Shown: one piece after another, positions 34,006-47,522 of the stretch
Layout of the letters: each line of letters begins with the position of its first letter
How positions within the stretch are numbered: the stretch's first letter is position 1
From: Pilaira anomala
Lineage: Eukaryota > Mucoromycota > Mucoromycetes > Mucorales > Mucoraceae
Direction of reading: 5' to 3'
DNA length: 64,000 nt
NCBI GenBank assembly: GCA_025716855.1
Contig: JAIXMQ010000083.1
Coordinates: forward strand, 31,267-95,266
The notes under the pieces: generated by a model
What the model saw: the letters and a program-made list of their open reading frames with translations, nothing else
Database searches by the model: none
Told to the model about the DNA's origin: nothing
Made by a program: the position numbers and the translations under genes

Positions 34006-36737
34006 CTAAAAGTTCATTAAAGGTGTATGCTGACTACCTTTAGGGTATACTACCAGAGTGGCCACAAACAATCCAACTGTAATACCTGTAAAAAAAAAAA
34101 AAGGTGTTCAATATTCAAGCAAATGTATAACTGTATATTTTGGTTTACTTACCAATTGAAGTTTCAATCATACTAAGGGCAAAATTTGCTCCCTGGTTTG
34201 CAAATTCACCTCCTCTTGAAGCTGATCCAAAGAAACCCAAAGCCGCTTTTAAACCTATGACAAAATAAATCAGTTCATTGCTGACCTTATTGTTATGAAC
34301 TAAAAATAACTTACCTAGACTACCGGGGACCATATAGAAGATCTATAATAGAAAAAAAAAATAACATGAGCATTTAAAATAAGCAAGTAACTATATGAAA
34401 AAAAAAAACTTACACCCAAAATAACCGCATCCAAAGACATTTGACCAGTAAACTTTGTTAATAAATTACCCAGGAGACCTACAACAAAAGCAGGAACTAC
34501 TTGTAAAACTTGACTAGGTGCATTAGCATAACATGCCAAGAAATAATTTGTGATAAAGCCGCAAACGGCAACAAAGATCATAACAGGCCATCTTGGTGGT
34601 CTAGCGCGGAGAAAGACACAGTAGGAAATAGCAAACAATGGGACAGTCAAAAAATAGAACCATTGAGAAACGATTGTTACACATGTACTGGATGAATATG
34701 CATCAACACACGCTTTAGCTTGTCCTTGCTCTGTTACTGATTCCGGATCAATTGTGCCGAATAGTTCGGATCCCATCTCAATACCATAACCCAATAAAAA
34801 TGAGTAGATGATGGCATACACCATACGAACCACGCCACTTACTAACTGTCTTGATACTAGTTCAATAATAGAAACTGCCATTGAGTAACCCGGTAGAATA
34901 ACAATGAATGATGCAAAAGCAACTGGTGTAAAGCAGAAACCATATCTCCACACAGCTATATATATATGTATATAAAGAGTGGTTAATTATATGAAAGCAA
35001 TTTATGCTTCCTTTTTTTTTTTTTTTACCTCTTGAAATAAATCCAATAAAAATACAAACAGTAATTTCCCAAATGGGTTGAAAACTCATATAACGTCCAG
35101 AAAACAATTCATAAAAGGCAAAGAAAACTAAGGGAAAAAAATTAGTCTAGAACTTTCATTTTCTTTTTAGAATAGAACTTACTGGCCATAGCAGCAGATA
35201 AACCACCTTCTTTCCATTGACCACCGTAAAACATAACACAACCACAAAAACTAGCCGTAGCATAAATAAAAGGATTTAACCAAATTGGATAAAATGCTGG
35301 TTGCTTTAAAACATTATCAATAAATTCTAAGGCTTCATCTACAGAAACCTCACCGTGAGAAACCAATTTTTCTAGTCGATAAATTTCACCCAATTTGTGC
35401 ATGTCGAATAATTGTGGACTTCGAATAAAATGAGTTTCAGTTGTATGCGTAGATTGATCAAAGAAGGTTAAAAACATGACATTTGGTATATAAACATATT
35501 CAGCATCTACACCAAGTGTACGAGAAACTTCACGGAGGATATATTCTAATCGATGTGCTGGTGCACCAAATAACATTAAACATTTTACTAGTTTACGTAA
35601 GAACTCCTGCTTTTGTAAAATGTTTGCAATTTCAAATGTGATACGGATACGATCCTCTAGTGTGATAGGCTCAAATTGAGACGCAGTTGTTACCATACTA
35701 TCCATAGAATTTCTTCGGGACATATTAACGGAGCTCGCCATTTTACGTTTTTGTAAACTAGGAACAAGATGATTACTTGTTGTTATGGTCGAAAGCCAAC
35801 TGCTAGGTCTATGGGTTAAATTAGGTCTTTTACTACCTAATTCATTCTTTCCCTGAAAAGATGGCGTGAGTGCGTCAAAACTAGATTCGGCTTTTAGGTT
35901 GTACATGGAAGATGGTTTTTTTATTTTCGGTGCTTTTTTATCCTAAGATTCTATTCTATTAATACAGAATAGTAAAATAACAATATAGTTCTATATTTAT
36001 ATTTATATATATACCTTTTTTCGTTTAATTGTCTTCTTTCTTTTCACAGTAGGTTGTCTTCTTTGAGATTCTAATTTCATTAAACTAGCTAATACACTGC
36101 CACTAACAGGAGGATTCACATTATTTGAACCATTTGAAATAGGAGATTGATGTGTTTGTTGTCTTTCCAACAAGCCGAGATCAAACTCATTCAACTCATC
36201 TATTGTTGCACTAGGTGTATGCTGTGTGTGACTACTGGGTCTTCTTGCGGTTGTACTAAGCATGCGTTCAACTAAAGAACCTGCTTCAGCAATATGATCC
36301 TGAAATCGAACATGTCTATCCCTTGCTTCGGCTTGATCTAAAGCAGCTTCTACAAGGGTACCAGCAGAATCTTTTCTAATAACTTCTGTACCAACTGTAT
36401 TATCTTGAACATGATGTGAATGATGTTGAACATCCTGTGCTTGTACATTATCAAATTCTAAATCTTTTTCTTTGTCAGATAAACCAAATCCTGAACTACT
36501 ACTTGAATCAGAATCTGAACTTGTAGGGGTACTTGGTGTTTCATCTGGGTCAACGATAGGTGATCTTATATTGGTATGTTGATATCCATTACTACCATTT
36601 GAGCTAGTGACTTCTAATGTAGGTAATAATGGCCATGATCTTCTTGACTGAATAGATGTAGATCTTGGTCTTGAATGGTTACTATCTTGATGGACTGTCA
36701 AGTTTGGTGGAGATAAAGGGTGTTCCGAATCTCCCAT
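34006..36737 (-). CDS. ThrE/Prm10-like threonine/serine exporter family protein
   Basis: Exons from 36737 down, final stop at 34006-34008. Exon 1 (36737-36015) encodes a disordered Ser/Thr-rich N-terminus starting MGDSEHPLSP and ending in basic TVKRKKTIKRKK. Exon 2 (from 35943) carries EIANILQKQEFLRKLVKCLM then LFGAPAHRLEYILREVSRTL and NVMFLTFFDQSTHTTE, the soluble ThrE N-terminal domain, and the first helices. Smaller exons encode the remaining helices (FVVGLLGNLLTKFTGQ, the MVPGSLGK box and a last helix GLFVATLVVYPKG). This matches the fungal DUF1212/Prm10 architecture with about ten membrane segments. Substrate unproven in fungi; amino acid export is inferred from bacterial ThrE. A divergent promoter is shared with the carboxylase gene. 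Confidence 0.87.
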
Positions 36738-37421
36738 TTCTATCGTGTTTTTGTTTTTGCTAAAGAAAAGCTTGAATAAATTTTTAAGAAAAAAATTTTT
36801 TCTTTTACTTATTTTATAATAAAAAGAAGAAAAGAAAGAAGGAAATAAAAAAAAAAAGACAGTGCCACTTTATGCTGGAATGTCCGTTTTATTTATTATC
36901 ATTTTATTTTCGGACTTGAATAGCAATAAATTGCGCTTTGTTGCCCGCTTGAATACAATAAACTATCCTCCATGATGTCATGGAACAAAGTACAACAACC
37001 TCCTGCGTCTTTTTTTCTGCTAAAAAAAAAATACATTTCTGAATTTTCCCTTTATATGCTTTATGTTATTTATGCGGTATGTCAAGTCGTATTTGGTTGA
37101 CCCGGTTTGAGCTAAATATAAAACACCTAATTTTTAACTTTGAAAATTCCCGTCATATTTCTACAATAGTTTAGTTTTTTTTCCCCATTTTTTTTTTTCT
37201 ATTCTTTTTCAAACGACAAAAGTATTATGCCTTATTGTTGCTGACCAAACAGGAATTTACCGTAACAAGAAGGTGACTGTGTTTACACACTGATTTTGCA
37301 TACAAATCACACATGTGTTGTGTTTTCCCCCCTTTTTTTTTCTCACTGTGGGATATATATCTCTTTTTTTTTTCCTTTCTTTTTTACTTTCTTTTCTTCT
37401 CAACATACACATCAAATCAAT
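36738..37421. promoter_or_regulatory. Divergent promoter region
   Basis: 684 bases between the starts of the ThrE-like gene (minus) and the acyl-CoA carboxylase gene (plus). Pyrimidine-rich tracts precede each ATG on the sense strand (for example 37320-37400), typical of fungal 5' leaders. No specific site is asserted. Confidence 0.5.
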
Positions 37422-39676
37422 ATGTCTACATTAACTTCAAGAGATCACCTTGTTCAACGTCATCCAACTGCTGTAAATAAAGCCAGTCCAGAGTATAAAA
37501 ATAACCTTCAAGAATGGCAAGTATTACTTGATGAATTAAAAGAACGACTTCAGGAAGCCACTGGAGAGGGAAAAGAAAAGAGTATTGCTCTCCATCGAAA
37601 GCGAGGACAGTTGTCTGGTAATTCACACCCGACTCTATATTTTTTTTTAAGCTTTTAAAGCGGAGCATGACTAACGTTTTAATGATTCATATACGCCGCG
37701 CCCTTTTTTATTAGCTCGTGAACGTATCGAATTGTTACTTGATGAAGATTCACCTTTTCTCGAGCTATGTGCATTGGCTGGTTATGATCAAGATGATATG
37801 ACGTTAGGAGGATCTCTTGTAGCTGGTATTGGGCTAGTTAGGTAAGGAAAGAAAATATAAATATTGATTTATTGATATTTAACAAAAAAAAAAAAAAAAA
37901 ATAGTGGCGTACTTTGTGTTGTTTCAGCTAATGTTGCTACTATGTACGGTGGTGCAGTCAATGAAATGTCTGCTTTAAAGGCAGGTCGTCTTCATCAAAT
38001 TGCCATGCAAAATAAATTACCTTCTGTCACATTTGTTCAATCTGTAACTATAAAATTTCCTAATTTGTAAAATGTTAAATGACAAGTGGATTAACTTCTT
38101 AATTTGTAGGCAGGCGCTAACTTGCAGCAACAATTTCGTGTGTTTCACAAAGGTGGTGCAGGTTTCCGTAATCAAGCTTTACAGTGAGTGAAGTCAGAAG
38201 TTAAAGATTGCTTTTGGATATTAATTAAATATCTGGATAGGTCAAAAGCTGGTATCCCATCTTGTTGTGTTGTTTTTGGTAGCTCAACTGCTGGTGGTGC
38301 ATATACTCCTGGTATGAGTGATTATGTTATTATGGTCAAGGTAAAATTATATGAACACATTTTTTTTTTATAAAAATAAAAGCTTTTTTTAAAACTTTTT
38401 CTCCCATAGAAACAAGCCCAGGTCTTTTTAGGTGGTCCCCCCTTAGTACAAATGGCTACTGGTGAAATTACAGATGCTGAAAGTCTTGGTGGAGCTGATA
38501 TGCATTCTCGTGTTTCTGGTGTCAGCGATCAATTAGCAAATGACGAATTTGACGGTATTCGTAAAGCTCGTGATTGGGTTGCAAACTTAAATTGGGAGCA
38601 GAAAGGAAAATTACCTCTCAGACACTTGAAGTGTGAATATGAAGAACCTCATTATTCTCCTGGTAAGCAATCCAGTTGTAAGATTATTTTGTAGTTAAGA
38701 AGCTAATAAAACTTCCTGCATTTCTAGATGAATTACTCGGTATTGTCTCTGCTAATATTCGTATCCCCTTTGACGCCACTGAAGTCATTATTCGTCTTGT
38801 GGATGGCTCTCGATTCACTGCATTCAAACCCAATTATGGTGGAAACTTAGTTTGTGGTTGGGCTTACATTCAGGGTATTCCAGTTGGTATTATTTCCAAT
38901 AACAATGTTATTTTCACTCAAGAAGCTAATAAAGCTACTCAATTTATTCAACTTTGTAACATGAAGTAAGCTTTTATTAATTTAATTTCATTTTTTTTTT
39001 ATATATTACTAACATTATTTATATCTATTTTAGAAATACTCCATTGATCTACTTGCAAAACATCACTGGTTTTATGGTTGGCAAGAGATATGAAGAAGAA
39101 GGAATTATTAAGGCTGGCTCTAGATTTATTAATGCAGTAAGTAACTCTACTGTACCTGCTATTACTATCATGATGGGTGCAAGTTACGGTGCTGGTAATT
39201 ATGCCATGTGTGGTCGTGCCTATGAGCCAAGGTAATTATGAGAGAGATTATAGACTTCAAAAAAAAAACATTATTAACATTTTTTTTTAATAAAAAGATT
39301 CTTGTTCTCATGGCCCAATTCCAAATGTTCTGTTATGGGTGCAGAGCAATTGACTGGTGTACTTGATCTGGTTATGAGACAAGGTGCAGCAAGGTAAGCA
39401 TTATATAAATACATGACAAAAATCATAGTTCATCTAAAAACATACTACATGTATAGAATGAATCAAAAGATTGATGAAGAATTAGCTAATGATAGAAAAG
39501 CTATGTTCCAAGCATCCGTTGAAGCTGAATCTGATGTGTACTACACCTCTTCTCGTCTTTTAGATGATGGTATCATTGATCCTAGAGACACACGTACCGT
39601 TCTCGGTTACTGTCTCTCTGCTATTTATAATACAAATGTAGAGGGTGGAAATATTTACGGTGTTAGTCGCATGTAA
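37422..39676 (+). CDS. Acyl-CoA carboxylase beta (carboxyltransferase) subunit
   Basis: About ten exons with short introns. The start [18 protein letters not shown] precedes [20 protein letters not shown]. The N-terminal crotonase-like half has [40 protein letters not shown] and [19 protein letters not shown], with oxyanion-hole glycines. The C-terminal half has [19 protein letters not shown] then TFKPNYGG-like [36 protein letters not shown] and [20 protein letters not shown]. This is the biotin-dependent carboxyltransferase of 3-methylcrotonyl-CoA or a related acyl-CoA carboxylase, partner of a biotinylated alpha subunit. MCC-beta is the closest guess (leucine breakdown), but propionyl/geranyl-type paralogues share these motifs. 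No strong mitochondrial presequence is seen. The unspliced first exon reads into an intron at 37617. Confidence 0.88.
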
Positions 39677-39774
39677 TATTATTCTGGAATTAAACTTTTT
39701 TTTATTTGTTGCATTTTCATTCCTTGTGAATGTAGTATTTCATTTTAAATCACAATATAGAGGTTTTTTTTTTT

Positions 39775-42384
39775 TTAAATGTATGCTTGAACGCTCGTAA
39801 AGCAACTTCGAAGTTCATTATCGTTTACCCACTCTCCACCTCCGTCTGTTTGAGATGTAAGAGTTAAATTATCTTCAATTCCGTCAGTCCCAGTTCGAAT
39901 TTTTCTATTGCGTTCTCGATCATGAATGAGTTGAATACGTTCTTCGACTGTATCCTGAGCAATGTACCAGAAAACGCTAGTCTAATAACAGTTTTTTTTT
40001 TTTAAGACTAAGGCTGACATGAATTAATAAATCATAATAAGTTTATACCTGTTTTTTTTGTCCGATACGATGTACTCGATTGATAGCTTGTCTCTCTAAA
40101 GTCTCATTAAATACTGGTTCAACAATGAAAACAGTCTGTGCAGCGACTAGAGTGAGACCACTGGATTGACTTCTTGCATGTAAAAGAATGACATTAATCG
40201 AAGGGTCTTCTTGAAATTTAGTCACATTGGCTTTATTTACACCAGCAGTCAATGTAACACATTTGATACCGTTGGTAGTAAGACCGATACGAAGCATATC
40301 AAGAACTTTAGTCCATTGTGAAAAGACGACACATTTTCCATTTGTATCATTTTTAATAAATTTAATGTGTCTAATAATTCTGTCAAGCTTTGCACCTTGT
40401 CCTTCAATAATGGACTCTGCATTAATTTGTTGAATAATCTCTTGTAATTGTCCTTGATTGGTCCGTCTTTCATAACTTGCATTCGCTTTATCGGAGGCTT
40501 TACTGCTACTGACAATTGAATGGTGTCTGGGAGCGTCTCTGTCATGCATTTCTGCCTCTCTATAAGCTAAATATATGTCGATAAATATAAGAATGATTGT
40601 TTTTGTTTTGTAAAATTGATATGAACTTACATATTTTGTACCACTCATTACGATTGACATTAGCGTTACAGGTATGACAACGACGGTGAGCCTTAAACCA
40701 GCGAACACCACAATCAAAGCAAGAAGTATGCCCACAGTAAGTGATCACTCCTTTCTCAATCGGGCTTAGACAGATTAAGCAATCTTTACGTGTATTTCCT
40801 TTTCCAGTACGGTTGAGCTTTTCATGTTCTTCCACCAAGGCTTGAAAATATGAATTACGAGATTTACAAGTGTTGATTTCCTCTTGTAACTTGGTACTTT
40901 CTGAAACTATTTTTTCAATTTCTTCCTCTGGATCAGAATTTTTCCAATCCTATGATATATAACATTTAAATAATATACTCTTTCAATTTTTTTTTTTAAA
41001 AAAAAAATCAAATACTTACAAGTAGTGTGTCTGATATTGTTTGAAGTGACTTATAATAAGCAATACGATTATTAAATAATTGGGATAACTTTTTGATATC
41101 TTGTTCCAAATAATCTACCATTTTGGATTCTCGAGAAATAATTGACTTGATCCAGTCATGATTTTCATAAACCATAATGGCTAGTTTAGAGGAATTATTC
41201 TTTTTTATACAGCCTCTTAAACTTCTTAAAAAGAATTCGACATCTTTCAAGCATTGAACTTGGAATCCAGGTGATTTCAATGACTTTCTGAAGTTAATTT
41301 CAACTGTTTCTACTTCTTTTGCTTCAGAAGACATAATTTCATAATCGCTGGATGGTGAATCAAATAAAGAAGTAATGACGCCCTTGACAATAAACTTTCT
41401 ATCTTGTAAAAGTGCCTGGTAAGCTGAAATATATACTTGACACATGGCTTGGTCATTGACAGAATTTTCGTATTCGTCACCGGTCACATCTTCTGAACTA
41501 TCACTATCCACAAGAGATTTGCTTAATATTTCAGTTGCTTTCTCTCGAAGGTAAGTCATCTTGGCATACTGAGTATCAAGAATTTCTCCAATTTGCCTCA
41601 AGTTTTTAACCATTGTGATATCTTCATTTCTGGGATCAAGTTCATCCTCTTCTTCTTCAACGGTATCTTTTTCTTCATAATTTTTAAACTTGAGAATCTG
41701 TTCATCGACCTCGCGACATCCCAGTTTACCGCCCTCATTTAATTTTATATTCACTCCTGCACTATTCAATTCTCGTAAAGCACTTTGAACCTTGGTAGCA
41801 TGTTTCTCAAGTAAAGGACGACGTACATCTGCTGCCTGTTGATAATGCATTCTTTCAAGATCCTCGTTTCCAAGCGCATGAAAGATACCGCCAAGGTAAA
41901 AACAGTACTGATGTAAAAGAAGGTACCATCGATTGATTGTAGAAGCTAAAATTGACAGGAGATTCTTTTTTTTCTCTTCCTCTTCTTCTACTCTTCCCTT
42001 CGATATTCTCTTTTCAGATTGGATTGTTTCCATTTCTTCTACAAGAAGCTTCACTAATTCTTCCACATGAGGTAAATTTTCCAAGTAGATGTCGGCTGCA
42101 TTTTGCCATTTTTCCATCACTTCATACATGCCAGCATGCCTTAATTGCATCGAGTAATAAGCAAGTTGCTTTGCAGTGTATTTTGTTTTTGCATCTCGAG
42201 CCATATCGTATAAAACATCAGACATGGATAGAATTCGATTGTTGGCACTAGTATTATTATTACCAGTAGTTCCTCCTACAGTGTGACCTAGTCTTACAAG
42301 AGTATTTGCAACAATAGAAGGATGTATACAACTCTGTCTCAATGCAAGTAACTATAAAGAATACATGGTTAATTTATGAATGTA

Positions 42385-42415
<31 letters not shown>

Positions 42416-44574
42416 CTTGTAGAAGATATTTTCTTACAAGAGGTCTCATGCCTAATTTCAGACTATGTAATAACTGTTTACTTTCTTCGGATGCATCATC
42501 TGGTAACTGCCAACCAATACTATCTAACCAATCCAATTGAAGATGTTGTTTACATTTCTCCCAGATATCCTCATAATAATGCTGTTCAATGGTAGAAAGT
42601 GGGATATGAACCACATGTCGAGTTTGTTTAGGAATAAAGACTTGGTTTGTTAATGCAGCTTTCATGTTTCGTCGCATAGTAGCTTTTACAAAGTCAAAAA
42701 ATAAACCTTTATATTTAAGGTTATGATGAAGCTCGTAAAAATTTTCATACGAGTCGCTCACGGTCTCTTCAAGTTCTAAAAATTTGTATAGACCAAATAA
42801 ATCAGTGTAAGATGTTTTCGTAGGTGTTCCAGTCACGGCCCAAGAATACCATCGCGGAATTCTTTGTGCCATAATAGATGTTCTTGTTTTAAGAGATTCA
42901 ACCATTTGGGCTTCATCAAGTATACATCGGAACCATAAAATAGAAACTAAAGGACTGAGACGGAACTTGTATTTGGTTGCTATTACAGAAAAGAAAAAAA
43001 AAAAGTTCGAATTTTCATTTAGTTCAAAAATCATCTATCTGTCATTCATTTTACCATGTCTGCGTGGTCTTGGAGGTGGAGGTTTTGAATGTGAAATTTC
43101 GGACCTAAATTTCTAAAAGGAGGATGGTTTAGAAAACTTGTATTTGACACATGTAGTAAGGAATAAATTACCTCATAGTGTACAAGGATAATATCATAGG
43201 TCGCAAGTTCTTCATTACTGATAGTTTCATCGTTTGCACCTTTATATTCATACACAGTTAAACCAGGCGCATGTCTTTTAGCTTCTGAAGCCCATTGAGA
43301 CATGATGGATCCAGGTACAATCACTAATGTGCCCTTTGAAAAGATCAATTTAGGAAAATCTTTAGGATTTGGATGTGATTTATTATGCTTATTCCATTTA
43401 TGTTTTGCAATTAAACCTAAAATACTTTATGTATTGATTAGAACATTTATCAAACTGTATAAACTTGGTCATACCAAAGAGTTTTTCCTAATCCCATTTC
43501 ATCAGCAAGAATACCACCTTGTAAGGAAGTTTCAGCCAATCTTTTGATTTCTTTTTTATCAGAAATGACTGAGCCAGAAAAGAGATTGATGTATTGATCT
43601 GTATTTTTATCGTAACTATGTAAAAGAGGACAGGGTTTGTTTGATATAGGTTTAATTTCACCTGATTTCGTTACAAAGTGTCCTTCTCTTTGCATCATCC
43701 ATTCTATATTTTGTGTTTGGAACGGAGTTAATTGAGTTAGTATGGTAGGTGCGACATAATGTTCAAGAAGTTGATCGGATACGGGCGGTTGTAAATTATT
43801 GAAAAATGCTTCTAATGAGACATCAGTAGGAATAGATGGCATAGGTTTGGGTTTTGGTTGATAACTGATGGTAGTGGTGGACTGTTCATTAATTGATTCT
43901 AAATCCATGGAAGAAGAAGAAGAAGATGATGATGATGATGATGAATTTGTATCCAAGGTGGTAACCACTCTTGCTTTTTTCTTTTTAGAAATGGTCGTAT
44001 CATCTTCACTCTCTAACGGTATTATATGTGACAGGGCAGATATCAAATTTATGTAATTACTCCTTTTCATACTATTCAAATGAACAGTAAACTCAAGCAA
44101 TAAAGTCAATCCAAACGTACGATCTGACGATAAGACTAATTTAGCAAAGGATACAGAAATAAGCTGATGATAGGAGGCAAAGACTATTGCGGTGAATAAT
44201 TGATTTGCTTCTTCAAACGCATGGATCGTGTTTTCATTAAATTTATTAGTCATCACCAGTTGTTCGTTTTCTACAAGACACTCTTGATTTTTAAATACTT
44301 TCATAGACGCCATGGTGGTATCTGAGAGTCTTTGAAAATGCCATTGAATGTCAAGTTCGTCAAGTGTATTCTTACTCTCTCGAAAAATATCTTGTAATAA
44401 AGAGTATTCAAACTCTGCTGTGGGTACGGGAAATTGAACTGTTTTGTCCATGTTGTTCTCATGAGTGTGATCTAATCTTCTCTTTCTGCTTGAATCATCA
44501 GCATTATCTCCTTCTTCTAGAAGAAAGCTGATTATCGAAGAATGTTTTCCTATTGAACCTGGAATAGATATCAT
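39775..44574 (-). CDS. SHPRH: SHPRH-type SNF2 helicase with embedded RING ubiquitin ligase
   Basis: A multi-exon gene starting MISIPGSIGKHSS. An N-terminal region with a Ser run is followed by the first SNF2 lobe: QNIEWMMQREGHF, motif I GGILADEMGLGKT, VIVPGSIMSQWASEAKRHAP, motif II as LDEAQMVE (the DEAQ form of SHPRH, not DEAH) and YSWAVTGTPTKT. A long coiled/acidic insertion follows (41008-42342), then a C3HC4 RING (CLICLSPIEKGVITYCGHTS, CFDCGVRW, CHTCNANV). Lobe 2 follows with VVFSQWTKVLDMLRIGL, SSGLTLVAAQTVFIVEP and RQAINRVHRIGQ. A last exon (VFWYIAQDTVEERIQLIHDR) ends at 39775. The RING inserted between lobes with a DEAQ box fits SHPRH and yeast Irc20. Role by family: PCNA polyubiquitination and replication-stress tolerance. 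Confidence 0.9.
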
Positions 44575-45441
44575 TTAATACTGAAGAAAAAGAAAAAGGT
44601 ACTGCGCGTAGTTATTTTTTTTTTTTTTAAAAAAAAACGCGTTTGAAAAAAAAAAAAAAAAAAAACTAATTCATGACTACATATTTTGTTATGGCAACTA
44701 GAGGCTTAGACGAGGCTCTCTTTCAAGTATATCTTGACAGTATGAACAAATGAATAAAATCTGTCGGCAAGAAGAAGAAAGAAGCTTGTATTTGGTTTTC
44801 ACTTGGAATCAACAGGGTTGTTTCTACAAATAACACTTTTTGTTTAGTTGTTGATACAAGTTTATACATACGTACACTCAATAGAATAATAAACTAGTAT
44901 ACTAATATACTTGGACTTGGTTTATTTAACTCAAGACTACTTGATAAGATAACTCTATCTGGCTTGGAATATGTCTATGATTATTAATCATGACTTGAAG
45001 TTATTATGAAGGTTTGTGTGTTACAAAAGGTGTAGGAGTCAATTGTTTAAATGAATACATACCGGAGCTAGAAAAGGTTGCACGCATTGATTAATGTTCC
45101 AAATATAGAAAAGTTAACCATTCTGCTTTAAAGAAACATGCAGTAACAAGAAGAAACAATGAACTAGTTGAATGAAGTCCAAATTTATGATTATAAAAAC
45201 AAAGAAATTTTTTTTTTCTTTACAATAGAGATTATCTTATACATAAGAGATGATAAAGAGCTACAAAAACCTCCTTTTTATAAAGAAATTACACATTGTT
45301 ACAAAAACGCATGTATCAATGTTCTTAAAACGGAATAGAAAAAAAAAAGGGAGTTTTTCCAACCAATGTAAATCCATTGTGGCTTATTTATAATCACACC
45401 ACACAAATTTCAAAACTAATAAAGTACGCTTTTTTTTTTTT

Positions 45442-45487
<46 letters not shown>

Positions 45488-45504
45488 TATTTATAATTTA
45501 AAAG
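44575..45504. promoter_or_regulatory. Divergent promoter with long poly(T) tract
   Basis: 930 bases between the SHPRH-like and Cdc4-like starts. Immediately upstream of the Cdc4-like ATG (45430-45486) lies a T-only stretch broken by a single C, typical of nucleosome-depleting poly(dA:dT) tracts. A shorter T/A block lies at 44612-44665 beside the SHPRH start. No other motif is claimed. Confidence 0.5.
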
Positions 45505-47273
45505 ATGGATATATGTGCACCAGAAGATATTTCACCACCAGCAACTCCACCTAATTTCAACTTTAATTCGAGTTCTTCACATAGTACACCACTTCCAAGT
45601 CAATCCAAGAACAGTAGTAACCAAAACAATCGACCCAGTCAAAGATTAAGAACATCCTTTACGGAATCAACTAACTTGGGTTCAGAATTTACGTTTGATG
45701 AAGAACAATTAAGTCATTTGAGACAACTAAAGCAATCGTTTCAACAACTACCAGCTCAACAACAACAGTTTTTACTTTATGAAATCATCAACAGTTGTGA
45801 TAACTCTCAGCTGACTTATTTAAATAGTCTTATCGCCCCACGATTAAAGATTGATTTCCTTAAAGAATTACCTATTGAGATATCACTTCATGTCTTGACA
45901 TTTATTGATGACCCAAAGACATTAGCCAGAGCCGCAACTGTCTCTACTCTATGGAACTCATTATTAAAAGATGAAGCAACTTGGAAATCTCTTTGTATGA
46001 AGCATCAGTATCGCCGACGTAATTCAAGTATATGCGGCGGAGAACTATTGGAACCACCGAGTCAACGCCGAAATTTCTCTTATAGAGAATATTTTAAACG
46101 TAAATATAATATTGCAGCTGCTTGGGCTCATGGTGGAAAAGTCAAGGTGGTTGAAGATGGTTTTGGGGATGGTTTAGTCACTTCTTTACAATACGATGAA
46201 AAATATATCGTGGTAGGTTGTGATAATCATCGAATTGAAGTTTTTGATACAAACACCGCTGAAAAGGTGCGGACTTTGGAAGGACATGAAGGTGGTGTTT
46301 GGGCATTACAGTTTAAAGGTGGAGAAAAGCATGATCCAGAACGTATCTTAGTTACTGGAGGCTGTGATCGGTAAGTTTTATGTGTAGATGTATCTAATTG
46401 TCAAAATAAAATTAAAGCTTATATTTATTTTGCACTAGTGATGTTCGTGTTTGGAATCTAAATACGGGAGAGCTACGTCATACATTGCGTGGCCATAATT
46501 CGACAGTTCGTTGTCTTCGAATGAAAGATAAAAGAATTGCAGTTACAGGTTCAAGAGATACAACAATGAGAGTATGGGATATTCAGAGAGGCGCATTATT
46601 ACATGTACTACTTGGACATCAAGCAAGTGTTCGATGTATGGAAATTAGTGGTAATATAGTTGTTTCCGGATCTTATGATTCAACCGCACGAGTATGGGAT
46701 TTACGTACAGGACGATGTCTTCATGTATTAGCTGGACATTATACACAAATTTATGCAATTGCATTTGATGGACATAAAGTAGTGACAGGTTCTTTAGATT
46801 CAAATATTCGAGTTTGGTCAGCAGAAACCGGACAATGTTTAGCAACATTACATGGACATACATCACTTGTAGGCCAACTTCAATTATCAGGATCTACACT
46901 TGTAAGTGGTGGATCCGATGGTTGTTTACGTGTTTGGGATCTTCAACATTATGAATGTATTCAACAGATTTCAGCTCATGATAATTCAGTGACTTGCCTT
47001 CAATTTGATGATAGACGTATGGTGAGTGCTGGAAATGATGGTAGAATTAAATTATGGGATATCAAACAAGGTCGCTTAATTCGAAACTTTACTCAACCTG
47101 CTAAAACTGTTTGGAAGATTCAATTTACTGATACAAAAGCTGTTGTCTTGATGCAACGTAGAAGATCAGCTAATTCTGATGAAGGAAAAACTGTCATGGA
47201 AGTTCATGATTTTGATATTGGTGAAATTGAAGATTATTCCCCAAACTCGGTTGATATGCTTATAGATACCTAA
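45505..47273 (+). CDS. CDC4: F-box/WD40 protein, Cdc4/Fbxw7-like SCF substrate receptor
   Basis: Two exons, 45505-46370 and 46439-47273, with a 68-nt intron, giving 566 aa. A Ser/Asn/Pro-rich N-terminus is followed near residue 125 by the F-box (LPIEISLHVLTFIDDPKTLA, RAATVSTLWNSLL). The linker is YREYFKRKYNIAAAWAHGG. Then come WD repeats with repeated GH...WD spacing: TLEGHEGGVWALQFK, LRGHNSTVRCLRM, SGSYDSTARVWDLRTGRCLH, TGSLDSNIRVWSAETGQ and SGGSDGCLRVWDLQ. About eight blades are visible, as in Cdc4/Fbw7, with arginines in blade positions (RDTTMRVWD, YDSTARVWD) as in the phosphodegron pocket. It would recruit phosphorylated cell-cycle regulators to SCF. A Pop1/Pop2-like paralogue is also possible. 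Confidence 0.88.
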
Positions 47274-47522
47274 GCACGTACTTTCACTTTCACACACACA
47301 CACTCTCTCTCTCTTTTATGTTATATTATCTCTTTTTTATTTTTCATAATTATTTATTATGCTATATTTTTTTTTTATTTTTTTAAAAAAAAAAAAAAAA
47401 AAACCTTCTCTTGTATACAATTTTCTCATAAACAATAAATAAAAAACAGTAAAAAAGTAGTAAAAAGTAGTATTATTATAAAAATTAGATATGTAAAGTA
47501 CATAAGAACAAAAAAGTAAAGA
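47274..47522. other. Convergent 3' spacer
   Basis: Holds (CA)/(CT) microsatellite stretches at 47293-47314 and T/A homopolymers at 47369-47403. Polyadenylation-like AATAAA words occur at about 47436. No gene. Confidence 0.5.
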
